Source of the DNA: CAVVAY01 sp963746465
GTDB lineage: Bacteria; Actinomycetota; Actinomycetes; JACCUZ01
Length of the DNA: 64,000 nt
Direction of reading: 5' to 3'
Assembly (NCBI GenBank): GCA_963746465.1
Contig: CAVVAY010000013.1
Location: 124,001 to 188,000, forward strand
Positions 1 through 8,673 of this stretch are shown here, in pieces. The translations under genes were made by a program, and so were the position numbers. Each line of letters begins with the position of its first letter. The first letter of the stretch is position 1. The notes under the pieces are model-generated. The model saw only the letters and a program-made list of their open reading frames with translations, was not told the DNA's origin and did not search any database.

Positions 1-594
1 GTCGGCCCTGCGGAGCTGACGGTGCATGTGCTGCGCCGCGGCCGGCGTACCGCCCAGACCCGGGTCACGCTCGCCACCGCGGCGGGTCCGTGCGTGGAGG
101 CGCTCGTCACCTGCGGCCAGCTCGACCCGGCCGAGCCGTACTTCGATGGCGTGCCACCCCCGGAGCTGCCGCCGGAGGATGCCTGTCCCCGGCTGCCGGT
201 GGAGGGACCCGGGTTCGCCGTGCCGCTGATGGGCGTGGTGGCCGAGCGGCTGGACCCGGCGAGCATGGGCTGGGCCGTCGGGAAGCCGAGCGGCCGCGGC
301 GAGCTGCGCGGCTACGTCCGCTTCGACGACGGCATGCAGCCCGACCCGGTCGCGCTGCTCACCGTCGCCGACGCGCTGCCGCCGGCCACCTTCGACCTCG
401 GGGTCACCGGCTGGGTGCCCACACTCTCGCTCACCTGCCACGTCCGGGCGGTGCCGGCACCGGGCGCTCTCGTCGTGCGGCAGAAGGCCCGGCTCGTCGC
501 CGGCGGCCGGGTCGACGAGGAGTGCGACGTCTGGGACTCGACCGGGCGGCTGGTCGCCACCGGGCACCAGCTGGCCGGCGTCAGGCACCCCTGA
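1..594 (+). CDS. Acyl-CoA thioesterase, TesB-like double hotdog (5' end outside window)
   Basis: The frame is already open at base 1 and runs to a TGA at 592-594, so the N-terminus lies outside the window. About 197 residues are visible. The C-terminal half (PDPVALLTVADALPP, then a segment ending in WDSTGRLVATGHQLA) has the look of the C-terminal hotdog of TesB/medium-chain acyl-CoA thioesterases, whose last strand usually carries a W-D-S-x-G-R-L-V-A signature. The family hydrolyses acyl-CoA to free acid and CoA in the cytoplasm. Assignment is from motif resemblance. An internal GTG at 22 exists but the upstream codons fit the same protein. Confidence 0.7.
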   Translation, partial: VGPAELTVHVLRRGRRTAQTRVTLATAAGPCVEALVTCGQLDPAEPYFDGVPPPELPPEDACPRLPVEGPGFAVPLMGVVAERLDPASMGWAVGKPSGRGELRGYVRFDDGMQPDPVALLTVADALPPATFDLGVTGWVPTLSLTCHVRAVPAPGALVVRQKARLVAGGRVDEECDVWDSTGRLVATGHQLAGVRHP

Positions 595-609
595 CCGGCG
601 AGGTGCGGG

Positions 610-1890
610 TCAGGCCGCCTGGCGCTCGTCCCGGGCCTCGAGGGCCCGGCGCCGGTCGCGACGCTCCAGGCCGAGGGAGACGGCCAGCACCCCCAGCCCG
701 GCGGCCGAGAGGCCGGCGCCGACCACGGCCGGGGCGGTGTAGCCGAGACCCGCGGCGATCACCAGCCCGCCGAGCCAGGCACCGAGGGCGTTTGCGACGT
801 TGAGGGCCGAGTGGTTCAGGGTCGCGGCGAGCGCCTTGCCGTCACCGGACACGTCGAGCAGCCGCGCGGTCAGCGCCGGGAGGCTGGCCGAGGAGGTGAA
901 GGCGACCAGGAGCAGCGTGACGGCTGCCGGGACCACGGCGTGCGCGGTCACCGTGAACGCGAGCTGGACGACCAGGGTCGCCACGGGAGCCAGCACCAGG
1001 GTCTTGCGCACCGACCAGTCGGCGAACCGGCCACCGAGCATCGTGCCCAGCGTCATCCCGACACCGAACAGAGCCAGAGCGATCGGAACGCCGGCCTCGG
1101 CGAAGCCGGACACCTCGGTCAGGGTCGGCGCGACGTAGCTGTACACCGCGAAGAAGCCACCGAAACCGACCGCACCGACCAGCAGGGTGAGCCACACCTG
1201 CGGCAGCCGGAGCGCGGACAGCTCTTGCCGGGGGCTCGCTCCGTCGTGCGCGCTCACCCGCGGGACGAGCAGCTCGATCGCGACGAGGGTGAGCACGCCG
1301 ATCACGACGACCGTCGCGTAGGTGCTGCGCCAGCCGAACGACTGCCCGAGCAACGTCGTGAGCGGGACACCGACCACGTTCGCCACGGTCAGGCCCATCA
1401 TCGTCATCGCCACGGCATGCGCCCGGCGGTGCCGCGGCACCAGCGAGGTAGCGAGCACCGCCCCGATGCCGAAGTACGCGCCGTGCGGGAAGCCGCTGGC
1501 GAACCGCGCGACCACCAGCGACCCGAAGGTCGGCGCCATCGCAGAGGCAAGGTTGGCGACAGTCAGCGCCGCCATCAGCACCAGCAGCAGGCCCTTGCGC
1601 GGCAGCCGCGCCCCGAGGACGGCGAAGGCAGGTGCTCCGATCACGACACCGAGGGCGTACGCCGTGATGGCGTGCCCGGCCTGCGGGATGGTGACGCCCA
1701 GGTCGCCGGCGATGTCCGGCAGCACTCCCATGCTGGCGAACTCGGTGGTGCCGATCGCGAACCCGCCGACGGCCAGGGCCAGGAGGCTCACCCAGACGGG
1801 TACGTCGCGGCGGTGGACGCGGTTCGTGCGGCTGGGGTCGGCGGGACGGGTTCCGGCGCGCGGCACGGCCGCGAGCTGGCGCGAAGGCAT
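610..1890 (-). CDS. MFS exporter, DHA1 (AraJ/Cmx-like)
   Basis: 426 residues with about 12 hydrophobic segments. It has the DHA1 hallmarks: a first helix with G-x-x-E-F-A-S-M-G-V-L-P, a loop 2-3 region with G-A-R-L-P-R-K, and a helix 4-5 region with ARFASGFPHGAYFGIG, typical of AraJ/CmlR/Cmx-type proton-coupled exporters. These pump sugars, chloramphenicol or other small molecules out of the cell; the substrate cannot be read from sequence. The ATG at 1888-1890 has no strong Shine-Dalgarno, and the first 30 residues are polar and poorly conserved in type, so a later start is possible. The gene converges on the thioesterase (16 bp gap). Confidence 0.85.
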   Translation of the reverse strand: MPSRQLAAVPRAGTRPADPSRTNRVHRRDVPVWVSLLALAVGGFAIGTTEFASMGVLPDIAGDLGVTIPQAGHAITAYALGVVIGAPAFAVLGARLPRKGLLLVLMAALTVANLASAMAPTFGSLVVARFASGFPHGAYFGIGAVLATSLVPRHRRAHAVAMTMMGLTVANVVGVPLTTLLGQSFGWRSTYATVVVIGVLTLVAIELLVPRVSAHDGASPRQELSALRLPQVWLTLLVGAVGFGGFFAVYSYVAPTLTEVSGFAEAGVPIALALFGVGMTLGTMLGGRFADWSVRKTLVLAPVATLVVQLAFTVTAHAVVPAAVTLLLVAFTSSASLPALTARLLDVSGDGKALAATLNHSALNVANALGAWLGGLVIAAGLGYTAPAVVGAGLSAAGLGVLAVSLGLERRDRRRALEARDERQAA

Positions 1891-2065
1891 GGCGAGGACT
1901 CTCTGGCAGGACGGGCAGGTCGGGCGTGGCGGACGGCTCAGGAACGCGAGGCGTCCCGACCAGGATCACGCGCTGGGGTTACCTCAAGGTGCAATCACAT
2001 GACGGCCGGGTTGCATTCCCACCTCGGCGAGATCGTCCGGCTGAGGGCGCCCTAGGGTCGCTGAG

Positions 2066-2590
2066 GTGATCGGAGACCTCAGGACCGTTCCGGCGACCGA
2101 GCGGCTCGACCTGCTCGGCCCACCGGTGGCCGCAGCACTGTCCGCCCCGGGCGCGCCAGAGACGTGGGTGGCCGAGATCGACCCCGAGGTCGCCGACACC
2201 GCCGCCTTCTGCGAGCGCTACAGCGTGCCGCTGGAGGTCTCGGCCAACTGCGTGGTGGTGGCCGGCCGGCGCGGTGCCGACACCCGGCTGGCAGCCTGCA
2301 TGGTGCTCGCCACCAGCCGGGCCGACGTGAACGGTGTCGTGCGCCGCAGGCTGGACGCGCGCAGGGCGTCGTTCGCGCCGATGGACCTCGCGGTCACCGA
2401 GACCGGCATGGAGTACGGCGGCATCACCCCGGTCGGGCTGCCCGATGGTTGGCCGCTGCTCGTGGACGCCGCGGTCGCCGGCACGCCGTACGTCGTGATC
2501 GGCTCCGGGCTGCGACGCTCCAAGCTCGTCGCCGCGGGGGCCGACCTCGCCCGGCTTCCCGGTGCCGAGGTGCTGGAGCTCGCTCTGTAA
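2066..2590 (+). CDS. YbaK/EbsC-family aminoacyl-tRNA deacylase-like protein
   Basis: 174 residues from GTG 2066. The segment with VVAGRRGADTRLAACMVLA, a central FAPMDLAVTETGMEYGGITP and a late PYVVIGSGLRRSKLV matches the YbaK/ProX editing fold, where a G-x-x-x-G-G-I-T/S-P motif and a final glycine-rich strand line the active site. Such proteins hydrolyse mischarged tRNA (for example Cys-tRNAPro). The usual conserved lysine is not clearly placed in the first strand, so activity is uncertain. It is followed 41 bp later by an MDMPI-fold gene on the same strand. Confidence 0.75.
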   Translation: MIGDLRTVPATERLDLLGPPVAAALSAPGAPETWVAEIDPEVADTAAFCERYSVPLEVSANCVVVAGRRGADTRLAACMVLATSRADVNGVVRRRLDARRASFAPMDLAVTETGMEYGGITPVGLPDGWPLLVDAAVAGTPYVVIGSGLRRSKLVAAGADLARLPGAEVLELAL

Positions 2591-2631
2591 CTCGCTGGAC
2601 GGGGCGGCTCACGTCGCTAGGTTGGCCGGAC

Positions 2632-3432
2632 ATGGCCGCCGAACTGGACTACCTCGACCACCTGCGCCGCGAGTCCTCGCGATTCGCCGAGGCGTTGCGG
2701 GCGGCGCCGGCCGACGCCCGGGTGCCCACCTGCCCCGACTGGGACGCCGACGACCTGCTCTGGCACCTCGGCGAGGTGCAGTGGTTCTGGGGCCAGGTGG
2801 TGGGTCGCCGGATCACCGACGGCGACGAGGCCGACAAGCTCAGCCCGGGTGAGCGGCCGACGGGTCGCGAGGCGCTGCAGGCCTTCTACGACCGGGCCGG
2901 CGCCGACCTGGCCCGGGACCTGGCCGAGACCGAGCCCGCCACCACGGTCTGGACCTGGTCCGCCGAGCAGTCGGCCGGCTTCATCCGCCGACGGCAGGCC
3001 CACGAGGCGCTGGTGCACCGGCTCGACGCCGAGCTCACCGCCGGCAAACGCACCCCGGTCGACCCCGCGCTCGCGGCGGACGGGGTCGACGAGGTGCTGC
3101 GCATCATGTACGGCGGCTGCCCGCCGTGGGGCAGGATCACGCCCTATGCGGGCCGCACCCTCCGGCTCCGCAGCACCGACACCGAGAACTCCTGGCTGGT
3201 GACGCTCGCCCGCTTCACCGGGACCGACCCGGAAGGCACCACCCACGACGAGCCGGACATCTCCATCGCCGCCACCGATCCGGGCGAGGACGCCGTCGCG
3301 ACCGTGAGCGGCACGGCCGAGGACCTCGACTGCTGGCTCTGGCGCCGACCGACGCGCCACGACCTCGACCGCGGCGGGGACGTCGCGATCGTCGACACCT
3401 TCGAGGCCACGATCGGCGGCGGCATCCAGTAG
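2632..3432 (+). CDS. Maleylpyruvate isomerase family mycothiol-dependent enzyme
   Basis: 266 residues from ATG 2632, the only start consistent with the conserved N-terminus (LDYLDHLRRES). A DinB-like four-helix domain carries the metal-ligand pattern of MDMPI proteins: His in WHLGEVQWFW (about residue 47) and the E-x-x-x-H pair in HEALVHRLDAE. A C-terminal sterol-carrier-like domain ends at TFEATIGGGIQ. The family uses zinc and mycothiol, the actinobacterial thiol, for isomerase or S-transferase reactions. The substrate is unknown. A second, shorter MDMPI-fold gene lies at 11433-12041. Confidence 0.85.
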   Translation: MAAELDYLDHLRRESSRFAEALRAAPADARVPTCPDWDADDLLWHLGEVQWFWGQVVGRRITDGDEADKLSPGERPTGREALQAFYDRAGADLARDLAETEPATTVWTWSAEQSAGFIRRRQAHEALVHRLDAELTAGKRTPVDPALAADGVDEVLRIMYGGCPPWGRITPYAGRTLRLRSTDTENSWLVTLARFTGTDPEGTTHDEPDISIAATDPGEDAVATVSGTAEDLDCWLWRRPTRHDLDRGGDVAIVDTFEATIGGGIQ

Positions 3433-3484
3433 CAGGTGCAACCCGTTCGACGATCCGGCGGTCATCTCCTCAGAGGTGAGACCT

Positions 3485-3634
3485 GTGCGGACCGACAATG
3501 CCTGGCTGTCCCGGCTGCTGCACGCTCTCGGTCGGGACCTGGCCTCGACAGCTCCGGAGTCCTGCGAGGTGGTGCGGTACCGCGGCGCCCGGCGAGGACT
3601 GTGGCGGCGGCTCCGGGAGTGGATCCGGTACTGA
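3485..3634 (+). CDS. Small cationic protein, 49 aa, unrecognised
   Basis: A short open frame from GTG 3485 to TGA 3632-3634, preceded by GAGGTGAG at 3473-3480 as a good ribosome binding site. An alternative GTG at 3476 would add three residues. The product starts VRTDNAWLSRLLHALGRD and ends in an Arg/Trp-rich amphipathic tail (RRGLWRRLREWIRY). Codon third positions are mostly G or C. It fills the 209-bp space between the MDMPI gene and the convergent hemerythrin gene. No family is recognised; it could be chance in GC-rich DNA, but the Shine-Dalgarno and the amphipathic composition favour a real peptide. Confidence 0.4.
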   Translation: MRTDNAWLSRLLHALGRDLASTAPESCEVVRYRGARRGLWRRLREWIRY

Positions 3635-3641
3635 GTTTGCC

Positions 3642-4202
3642 TCAGAGCTGGCCGGCGTAGAAGCCGTGCCGGCTCAGCGGACCCACCAGCTCGCGCTCCT
3701 CGTAGGCGAAGTGCGACAGCAGGGCGGCGCCCAGCGCGTCGACCGCCTGGTCCACCCTGGTGAGGTCGCCGGGATCGCGCACCAGGGCGACCAGGGCCTG
3801 GTCCACGGCCTCGAGCAGGTCGTGGATCGCGCGGTGCTCCTCTCCCAGCCGGTCGATCACGGCCCGCAGGCCGTCGTCCTCGGCGCCGAGGTGCGGGAAG
3901 ATCCCGGCGTCCTCCATCGAGTGGTGCTGGGTGAGCGCGAAGCAGTAGGACTGGCAGACCGAGCCCAGCACCCAGGTGTTGGCGCGGACCGCCATGTCGT
4001 TGAGCTCGGACCTGGCGGCGCCGGCGCCGAGCGCCCCGACCCGCACCTGCTCGAGGACGTCGCGCAGCCGGGTGAGCTCCTGGCGGTAGTGGTCGTGCAC
4101 GTCGACGAGGTGCTTGCCCGCCGCGGCACCGCGGGGATCGGTGTCCACCTCGGAGCCTCGTCCGGCGCCCGGTCGGGTGGACTCGTCCCACGGCAGCGTC
4201 AC
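3642..4202 (-). CDS. Hemerythrin (HHE) domain protein
   Basis: 186 residues. The start is GTG 4200-4202, supported by GGGAGG about 9 nt upstream on the minus strand; the frame stays open farther upstream but that part looks non-coding. The di-iron ligand pattern of the HHE fold is complete: His in VHDHYRQEL, HHSMEDAGIFPHL (H-x-x-x-E), EEHRAIHDLL and HFAYEERELV (H-x-x-x-E). Bacterial HHE proteins bind O2 or NO, or sense iron/redox state, in the cytoplasm. It ends close to the small upstream ORF and diverges from the CPT-like gene (54 bp between starts), so the two may share a promoter region. Confidence 0.85.
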   Translation of the reverse strand: MTLPWDESTRPGAGRGSEVDTDPRGAAAGKHLVDVHDHYRQELTRLRDVLEQVRVGALGAGAARSELNDMAVRANTWVLGSVCQSYCFALTQHHSMEDAGIFPHLGAEDDGLRAVIDRLGEEHRAIHDLLEAVDQALVALVRDPGDLTRVDQAVDALGAALLSHFAYEERELVGPLSRHGFYAGQL

Positions 4203-4256
4203 GCATCCATCCTCCCGGACCGGCACGTGTTGCGGACGCCGGGGATACTGACCGCG

Positions 4257-4799
4257 ATGATCGTCTTCCTGAACGGCACGACCAGCTCGGGGAAGTCGAG
4301 CCTGGCCCGGGCACTGCTGCCCCTGCTCGACGCGCCGTGGTTCTACCTGCCGGTCGACGCCATCAACTCGATGCGCTACCAGTGCGAGCTGGAGCCGGAT
4401 CAGCTCGCGGAGGTCCTGGAGCGCACCGTGCTGGGCTTCCATCGGGCGGTCGCCGGCATCGCGGCGGCCGGCAACGACGTGCTCGTCGACCACGTGCTGC
4501 GTGAGCGGGCCTGGCTGCTCGACTGCCTCGAGCTGTTCGCGCCTTTCGACACGGTGCTGGTCGGCGTCTACTGCCCGTTGCCCGAGTTGGAGCGCCGCGA
4601 ACAGGAACGTGGTGATCGGATCCCGGGTCGGGCGGCTCATCACTTCCCCCGGGTGCACGACGGGCTGGAGTACGACGTGGAGTGCGACACCAGCCGGAGC
4701 GACCCGACGACGTGCGCCGCGCAGGTGGTCGAGTACCTGCGCGGCGGGTCGTCCGCCCCACATGCCGCGGACCGGCTCCGCGAGCGCTACTTGACCTAG
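4257..4799 (+). CDS. Chloramphenicol phosphotransferase-like P-loop kinase
   Basis: 180 residues from ATG 4257. The N-terminus MIVFLNGTTSSGKSSLARAL is a canonical Walker A in the CPT family form (G-T-x-S-S-G-K-S). A VDAINSM segment follows, where the CPT catalytic aspartate normally sits, then DVLVDHVLRE and VGVYCPLPELERREQERGDR, the usual CPT lid and Arg motifs. The Streptomyces venezuelae enzyme phosphorylates chloramphenicol; most homologues have unknown alcohol substrates. The gene is convergent with the adjacent 14-helix exporter (13 bp between stops). Confidence 0.8.
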   Translation: MIVFLNGTTSSGKSSLARALLPLLDAPWFYLPVDAINSMRYQCELEPDQLAEVLERTVLGFHRAVAGIAAAGNDVLVDHVLRERAWLLDCLELFAPFDTVLVGVYCPLPELERREQERGDRIPGRAAHHFPRVHDGLEYDVECDTSRSDPTTCAAQVVEYLRGGSSAPHAADRLRERYLT

Positions 4800-4812
4800 A
4801 AGTACCGCCACG

Positions 4813-6312
4813 TCAGCAGTCGGCGGGCACCGGCTCGGCGAGGCACTCCTCGATCTCGTCGTCCAGCGTCGGCGCCGGGGCGATGCGCAGCAGCAGGCCG
4901 CCGAGCACGGCGGCAGTTGCCGCGCACACCGCGCCGACCACGAAGGCGACGTGGTAGCCACCGTTGAGCGCCGCGACCGCATCCGCGCCGGCCGACGCCA
5001 GGCTGCCGCTGCGCGCCGCCGCGAGGCTGGCGAGCACGGCCAGACCGAGCGCGCCACCCATCATGAACGAGGTGTTGACGACACCCGAGGCGAGTCCGGA
5101 CTCGCTCGGCTCGACGTCGCTCATCGCGGCGAGCAGCACCGGGTTGAAGGCCATGCCGGCACCGAAGCCCATCAGCAGCATGCCGGGGAGCACGTCGGCC
5201 AGGAAGTTCCCGTCGACCGGCGCACGGGCGAACAGCAGCAGGCCGAGGGCGGCGAAGAGCAGACCGACCGCCAGCGGTGCGCGGATGCCGAACCGCATGA
5301 CCAGCTTCGCCGACAGGCCGAGCGAGAACGCACCCATCACCAGGTTCCCCGGCAGGAAGGCGAGGCCGACCTGCAGCGGGCTGTAGCCGAGCACCAGCTG
5401 CAGGTACAGGGCGGAGAGGAAGAACCAGGCGAACATCGCGGCCGCCCACATGACCCCGACGACGTTCGAGACCGCGACGTTGCGCAGCCGGAAGAGCGCG
5501 AGCGGCACGAGCGGCGAGCGGACCGTGGACTCGAGCCGCAGGAACACGGCCATGGCGACCGCGGCGGCGCTCAGCAGCCCGACCGTCTGCACCGAGGTCC
5601 AGCCGGCCGTATTGCCGTTGACGATCGCGTAGACCGCCAGCATCAGTGCAGTCGTCACGGTCACGGCACCGGCGACATCGAGCCGGGACTCCGCGGCGCG
5701 GACGTGGGTGGCAGGCAGCACACGCAGCGAGAGCAGGTAGACGGCGACACCGATCGGTGCGTTCACCAGGAAGATCCAGTGCCAGGTGAGCAGGTCGGTC
5801 AGCACGCCGCCGAGCAGGACGCCGATGCTGCCGCCACCGGCAGCGACGAAGCCGATGAACCCCATCGCCTTGGCCCGTTCGGCGGGCTCGGTGAACAGGT
5901 TCATCACCAGGGACAGCGCGACGGCCGAGACCACCGCGCCGCCGAAGCCCTGCACGCCACGCGCGCCGACGAGCATGCCGGCCGAGCCGGCGACGCCGCA
6001 GGCGACTGAGGCGGCGGTGAACGCGGCGATGCCGATCAGGAACAGCCGGCGGTGCCCGTAGAGGTCGCCCAGCCGGCCACCCAGGAGCAGGAAGCCGCCG
6101 AAGGTGAGGAGGTAGGCGTTGACCACCCAGGCCAGCGAGGACTCGGAGAAGCCGAGGTCCTCCCGGATCGAGGGCAGGGCGACGTTCACGATCGTCGTGT
6201 CGAGCACGATCATCAGGTTGCCCAGGCACAGCACGAACAGCGCGGTCCACCGCGTGCGGCTGTCCGTCGCGGGACGGTCGGTCGTCGGGTCGGCGTACGT
6301 CGGGTGGCTCAC
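4813..6312 (-). CDS. MFS drug exporter, DHA2 (EmrB/QacA type, 14 TMS)
   Basis: 499 residues with about 14 hydrophobic segments. Family motifs are clear: LDTTIVNVALPSI in helix 1 (motif D1), WVVNAYLLTFGGFLLLGGRLGDLYGHRR (motif A, residues about 62-90), and G-x-x-x-G-P/G-x-x-G-G in helix 5 (IGVLLGGVLTD). Members export drugs, dyes or metabolites by proton antiport. The start GTG 6310-6312 is preceded by GAGGAG on the minus strand. It is downstream of the ECF sigma gene on the same strand (87 bp away). Substrate unknown. Confidence 0.88.
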   Translation of the reverse strand: MSHPTYADPTTDRPATDSRTRWTALFVLCLGNLMIVLDTTIVNVALPSIREDLGFSESSLAWVVNAYLLTFGGFLLLGGRLGDLYGHRRLFLIGIAAFTAASVACGVAGSAGMLVGARGVQGFGGAVVSAVALSLVMNLFTEPAERAKAMGFIGFVAAGGGSIGVLLGGVLTDLLTWHWIFLVNAPIGVAVYLLSLRVLPATHVRAAESRLDVAGAVTVTTALMLAVYAIVNGNTAGWTSVQTVGLLSAAAVAMAVFLRLESTVRSPLVPLALFRLRNVAVSNVVGVMWAAAMFAWFFLSALYLQLVLGYSPLQVGLAFLPGNLVMGAFSLGLSAKLVMRFGIRAPLAVGLLFAALGLLLFARAPVDGNFLADVLPGMLLMGFGAGMAFNPVLLAAMSDVEPSESGLASGVVNTSFMMGGALGLAVLASLAAARSGSLASAGADAVAALNGGYHVAFVVGAVCAATAAVLGGLLLRIAPAPTLDDEIEECLAEPVPADC

Positions 6313-6399
6313 GATCGCTCCTCGAGCTCTGCAAGTGCTGTCAGGAGTAGAGACCGACCCGACCCGCAGAACTCATCGGTGCGCTCGTGTTTCGGTGCC

Positions 6400-7386
6400 T
6401 CAGGTGTCGAGATGCAGCGGCAGGTCGAACATCGGGAAGATCGCCGCCGTGTCGAGGAAGAACATGATGCCGGTGATGCGCGGGCCGTCGACCTCGAGGA
6501 CCTGCAGCGACCAGGCGGAGTGACCGCCCTTCGGGTCCGGCTTGTACTGCGCGAACGCCGGTGCCCCGTTGGCCGAGGTCGCCACCAGGCGGGAGCCCTC
6601 GCAGGCCGCTCCTTGGCCGAGGCACCAGGCCCGGATGTCGTCGTGGGTCTGCAGCCACAGCTCGAACGGCGGCATCGACCAGGTCGCGTCCTCGGTCAGC
6701 AGCGAGGTCAGCGCCGTCATGTCGTAGCGCTCGAACGCGTCGACGTAGCGCGCAAGCAGCTCGCGCTGCTCGTCGTCCAGCGGCTTCGGCGGGTCGCCGC
6801 TGCCGACGTCGTTCGCGGCCAGCGTCGCGCGGGCCCGCTGCAACGCGCTGTTGACCGACGGCACCGAGGTGTCCAGCAGCTCGGCCACCTCGGCGGCCGG
6901 CCACTGCAGCACCTCGCGCAGGATCAGGACGGCCCGCTGCCGCGGCGGCAGGTGCTGCAGGGCGGCGACGAAGGCCAGCCGCACCGTCTCGCGCAGCTCG
7001 GCGACCTCGGCCGGGTCGCTGGCGGCGGGGACGACGCGTGCGTCGGGGACGGGCTGCAGCCAGGCGACCTCGGGGAGCGGCGGGCCGAGGGTGGAGGCAG
7101 CGGTCTGCGCCGGCCCCATGTCCATCGGCAGGGCCCGGCGCTGCCGGCCGTCCAGCGAGTCGAAGCAGACGTTGGTGGCGATGCGGTAGAGCCAGGAACG
7201 CAGCGAGGCCCGGCCCTCGAACCGGTCGAGGCCCTTCCACGCACGGACCAGGGTGTCCTGGACGGCGTCCTCGGCCTCGAAGGAGGAACCGAGCATCCGG
7301 TAGCAGTAGGCGGTCAGCTCGATGCGGTGGGCCTCGAGCTGCTCCAAGCCCTCGGCAGGCGGGGCAGCGGGTGCGTTCTCCAGCAT
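6400..7386 (-). CDS. ECF sigma factor with C-terminal SnoaL-like domain (TIGR02960 type), copy 1
   Basis: 328 residues from ATG 7384-7386, chosen because AGGGTGGG sits just upstream; a GTG at 7395 would add three residues. Region 2 (ELTAYCYRMLGSSFEAEDAVQDTLVRAWKG, then FEGRASLRSWLYRIATNVC) and region 4 (LQHLPPRQRAVLILREVLQWPAAEVAELLDTS) are intact. After about residue 200 comes a SnoaL/NTF2-like domain (YDMTALTSLLTEDATWSMPPF), which in this class regulates the sigma factor in cis without a classic anti-sigma. It has a close paralogue at 12038-13045. Target promoters cannot be inferred. Confidence 0.88.
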   Translation of the reverse strand: MLENAPAAPPAEGLEQLEAHRIELTAYCYRMLGSSFEAEDAVQDTLVRAWKGLDRFEGRASLRSWLYRIATNVCFDSLDGRQRRALPMDMGPAQTAASTLGPPLPEVAWLQPVPDARVVPAASDPAEVAELRETVRLAFVAALQHLPPRQRAVLILREVLQWPAAEVAELLDTSVPSVNSALQRARATLAANDVGSGDPPKPLDDEQRELLARYVDAFERYDMTALTSLLTEDATWSMPPFELWLQTHDDIRAWCLGQGAACEGSRLVATSANGAPAFAQYKPDPKGGHSAWSLQVLEVDGPRITGIMFFLDTAAIFPMFDLPLHLDT

Positions 7387-7439
7387 GTCGCCCACCCTAG
7401 GCCCGGCCCCGGACAGCCCGTCCAGGCGATTCTCCGCGC

Positions 7440-8078
7440 TCAGCCGGGGTCCACGTGGGCGCCCACCCAGTCAGCCAGCGGGCGGACCTCCTGCCAGGTC
7501 CCGCGCACCTGCTCCAGCGCCGCGGGGCCGGCCAGCCAGTCCGGGGCGCCGAAGCGCCGGCTGACCATCAGCGACCGGCAGCGCAGCAGGTCGAGCCGCG
7601 GGTGGTCGGCCGGGTAGCCCCGCGGCCTGGTCTTCAGCTCGTCACCGTGCAGGTCGTAGCCGCTCCCCCGCAGTGCCGCCACGATGACGGCCAGGGCCTC
7701 CCCGGCGGCGCTGTCGTCCACGGCGGCTCGGTAGCGCTCGACCTGCCCCGCCTCGTGGGCCCGCCAGCCGCCGCCGGCGAGCAGTCCCTCGGCGTCGAGC
7801 TGGACGTAGTAGCCGACGCCCAGCGTCTCACCCACGAAGGCGCCCTGATGGGTCTTGTACGGCGTCTTGTCCTTGCTGAAGCGGATGTCGCGGTTCGGCC
7901 GGAACAGCCTGCCCGCGCCGAACTCGTCCTCGAGGTCGGCGAGCAGCGCGAGCATCGGGTCGCGGACCTCGGAGTCGTAGACCGCCTTGTGGCGTGTCCA
8001 GTACTCGCGGCTGTTGTCGGCCTCCAGTCCCGCGTACAGCTCGAGCGCCCGGTCGGAGAACCCCTGGAAGCTGGTCAC
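7440..8078 (-). CDS. DUF2461 / TIGR02453 family protein
   Basis: 212 residues. The sequence has the conserved stretches of the DUF2461 family: GFSDRALELYAGLEADNSREYW near the N-terminus, LFRPNRDIRFSKDKTPYKTH in the middle, and GYYVQLDAEGLLAGGG after it. The function of the family is not established; it is widespread in bacteria and fungi and presumed cytoplasmic. It diverges from the PEBP gene, whose start is 26 bp away, so the two probably share a short promoter region. Confidence 0.85.
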   Translation of the reverse strand: MTSFQGFSDRALELYAGLEADNSREYWTRHKAVYDSEVRDPMLALLADLEDEFGAGRLFRPNRDIRFSKDKTPYKTHQGAFVGETLGVGYYVQLDAEGLLAGGGWRAHEAGQVERYRAAVDDSAAGEALAVIVAALRGSGYDLHGDELKTRPRGYPADHPRLDLLRCRSLMVSRRFGAPDWLAGPAALEQVRGTWQEVRPLADWVGAHVDPG

Positions 8079-8104
8079 AGCATCAACTCTGGCACGCTGT
8101 TCGC

Positions 8105-8647
8105 ATGACCAAGGCCGACAACTTTCCCGACCCGTACCAGTTCCTCGACCCGGTCCCGTCCTTCGAGGTCCGCAGCGAGGACGTCACCGACGGCGGCGAG
8201 ATGCCGCCCGCGCAGCGCTCCGGCGCGATGGGCGTGCCCGGTGGCGAGGACCGGTCGCCGCAGCTGTCCTGGTCCGGCTTCCCGGAGGGGACGCAGAGCT
8301 TCGCGGTGACCGTGTACGACCCGTGCGCACCGACCGCGAGCGGCTTCTGGCACTGGGCGGTCGCCGACCTTCCTGCCGACGTCACCGAGCTGGCCGCCGG
8401 CGCCGGCACCGAGGGCGGGGACCTGCCCGGCTCCGCGGTCATGCTGCGGAACGACGCAGGCATCCGCGGGTACGTCGGGGCCGCGCCGCCGCCCGGCCAC
8501 GGCGACCACCGCTACTACATCGTGGTGCACGCGGTGGACGTGCCGAGCCTCGGTCTCCCGGAGGGCGCGTCGCCGGCCTACCTCGGGTTCAACCTGTCGT
8601 CGCACACGCTGGCCCGCGCGACCCTGGTGGCCAGGTTCGGCCACTAG
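8105..8647 (+). CDS. YbhB/YbcL family (PEBP, Raf-kinase-inhibitor-like) protein
   Basis: 180 residues from ATG 8105. PEBP hallmarks are visible: SPQLSWSGFPEGTQSFAVTVYDP (the D-P-D/D-P-x-A ligand loop), SGFWHWAVADLPADV, and the G-x-x-x-Y-x-G-x-x-P-P motif as RGYVGAAPPPGHGDHRYYIVVHA. PEBP proteins bind anionic or phospho-ligands; bacterial roles are poorly defined. There is no signal peptide, so it is cytoplasmic. It converges with the CBS gene (26 bp between stops). Confidence 0.88.
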   Translation: MTKADNFPDPYQFLDPVPSFEVRSEDVTDGGEMPPAQRSGAMGVPGGEDRSPQLSWSGFPEGTQSFAVTVYDPCAPTASGFWHWAVADLPADVTELAAGAGTEGGDLPGSAVMLRNDAGIRGYVGAAPPPGHGDHRYYIVVHAVDVPSLGLPEGASPAYLGFNLSSHTLARATLVARFGH

Positions 8648-8673
8648 GACCGCGCGAGGCAGCATCCTCGCCG

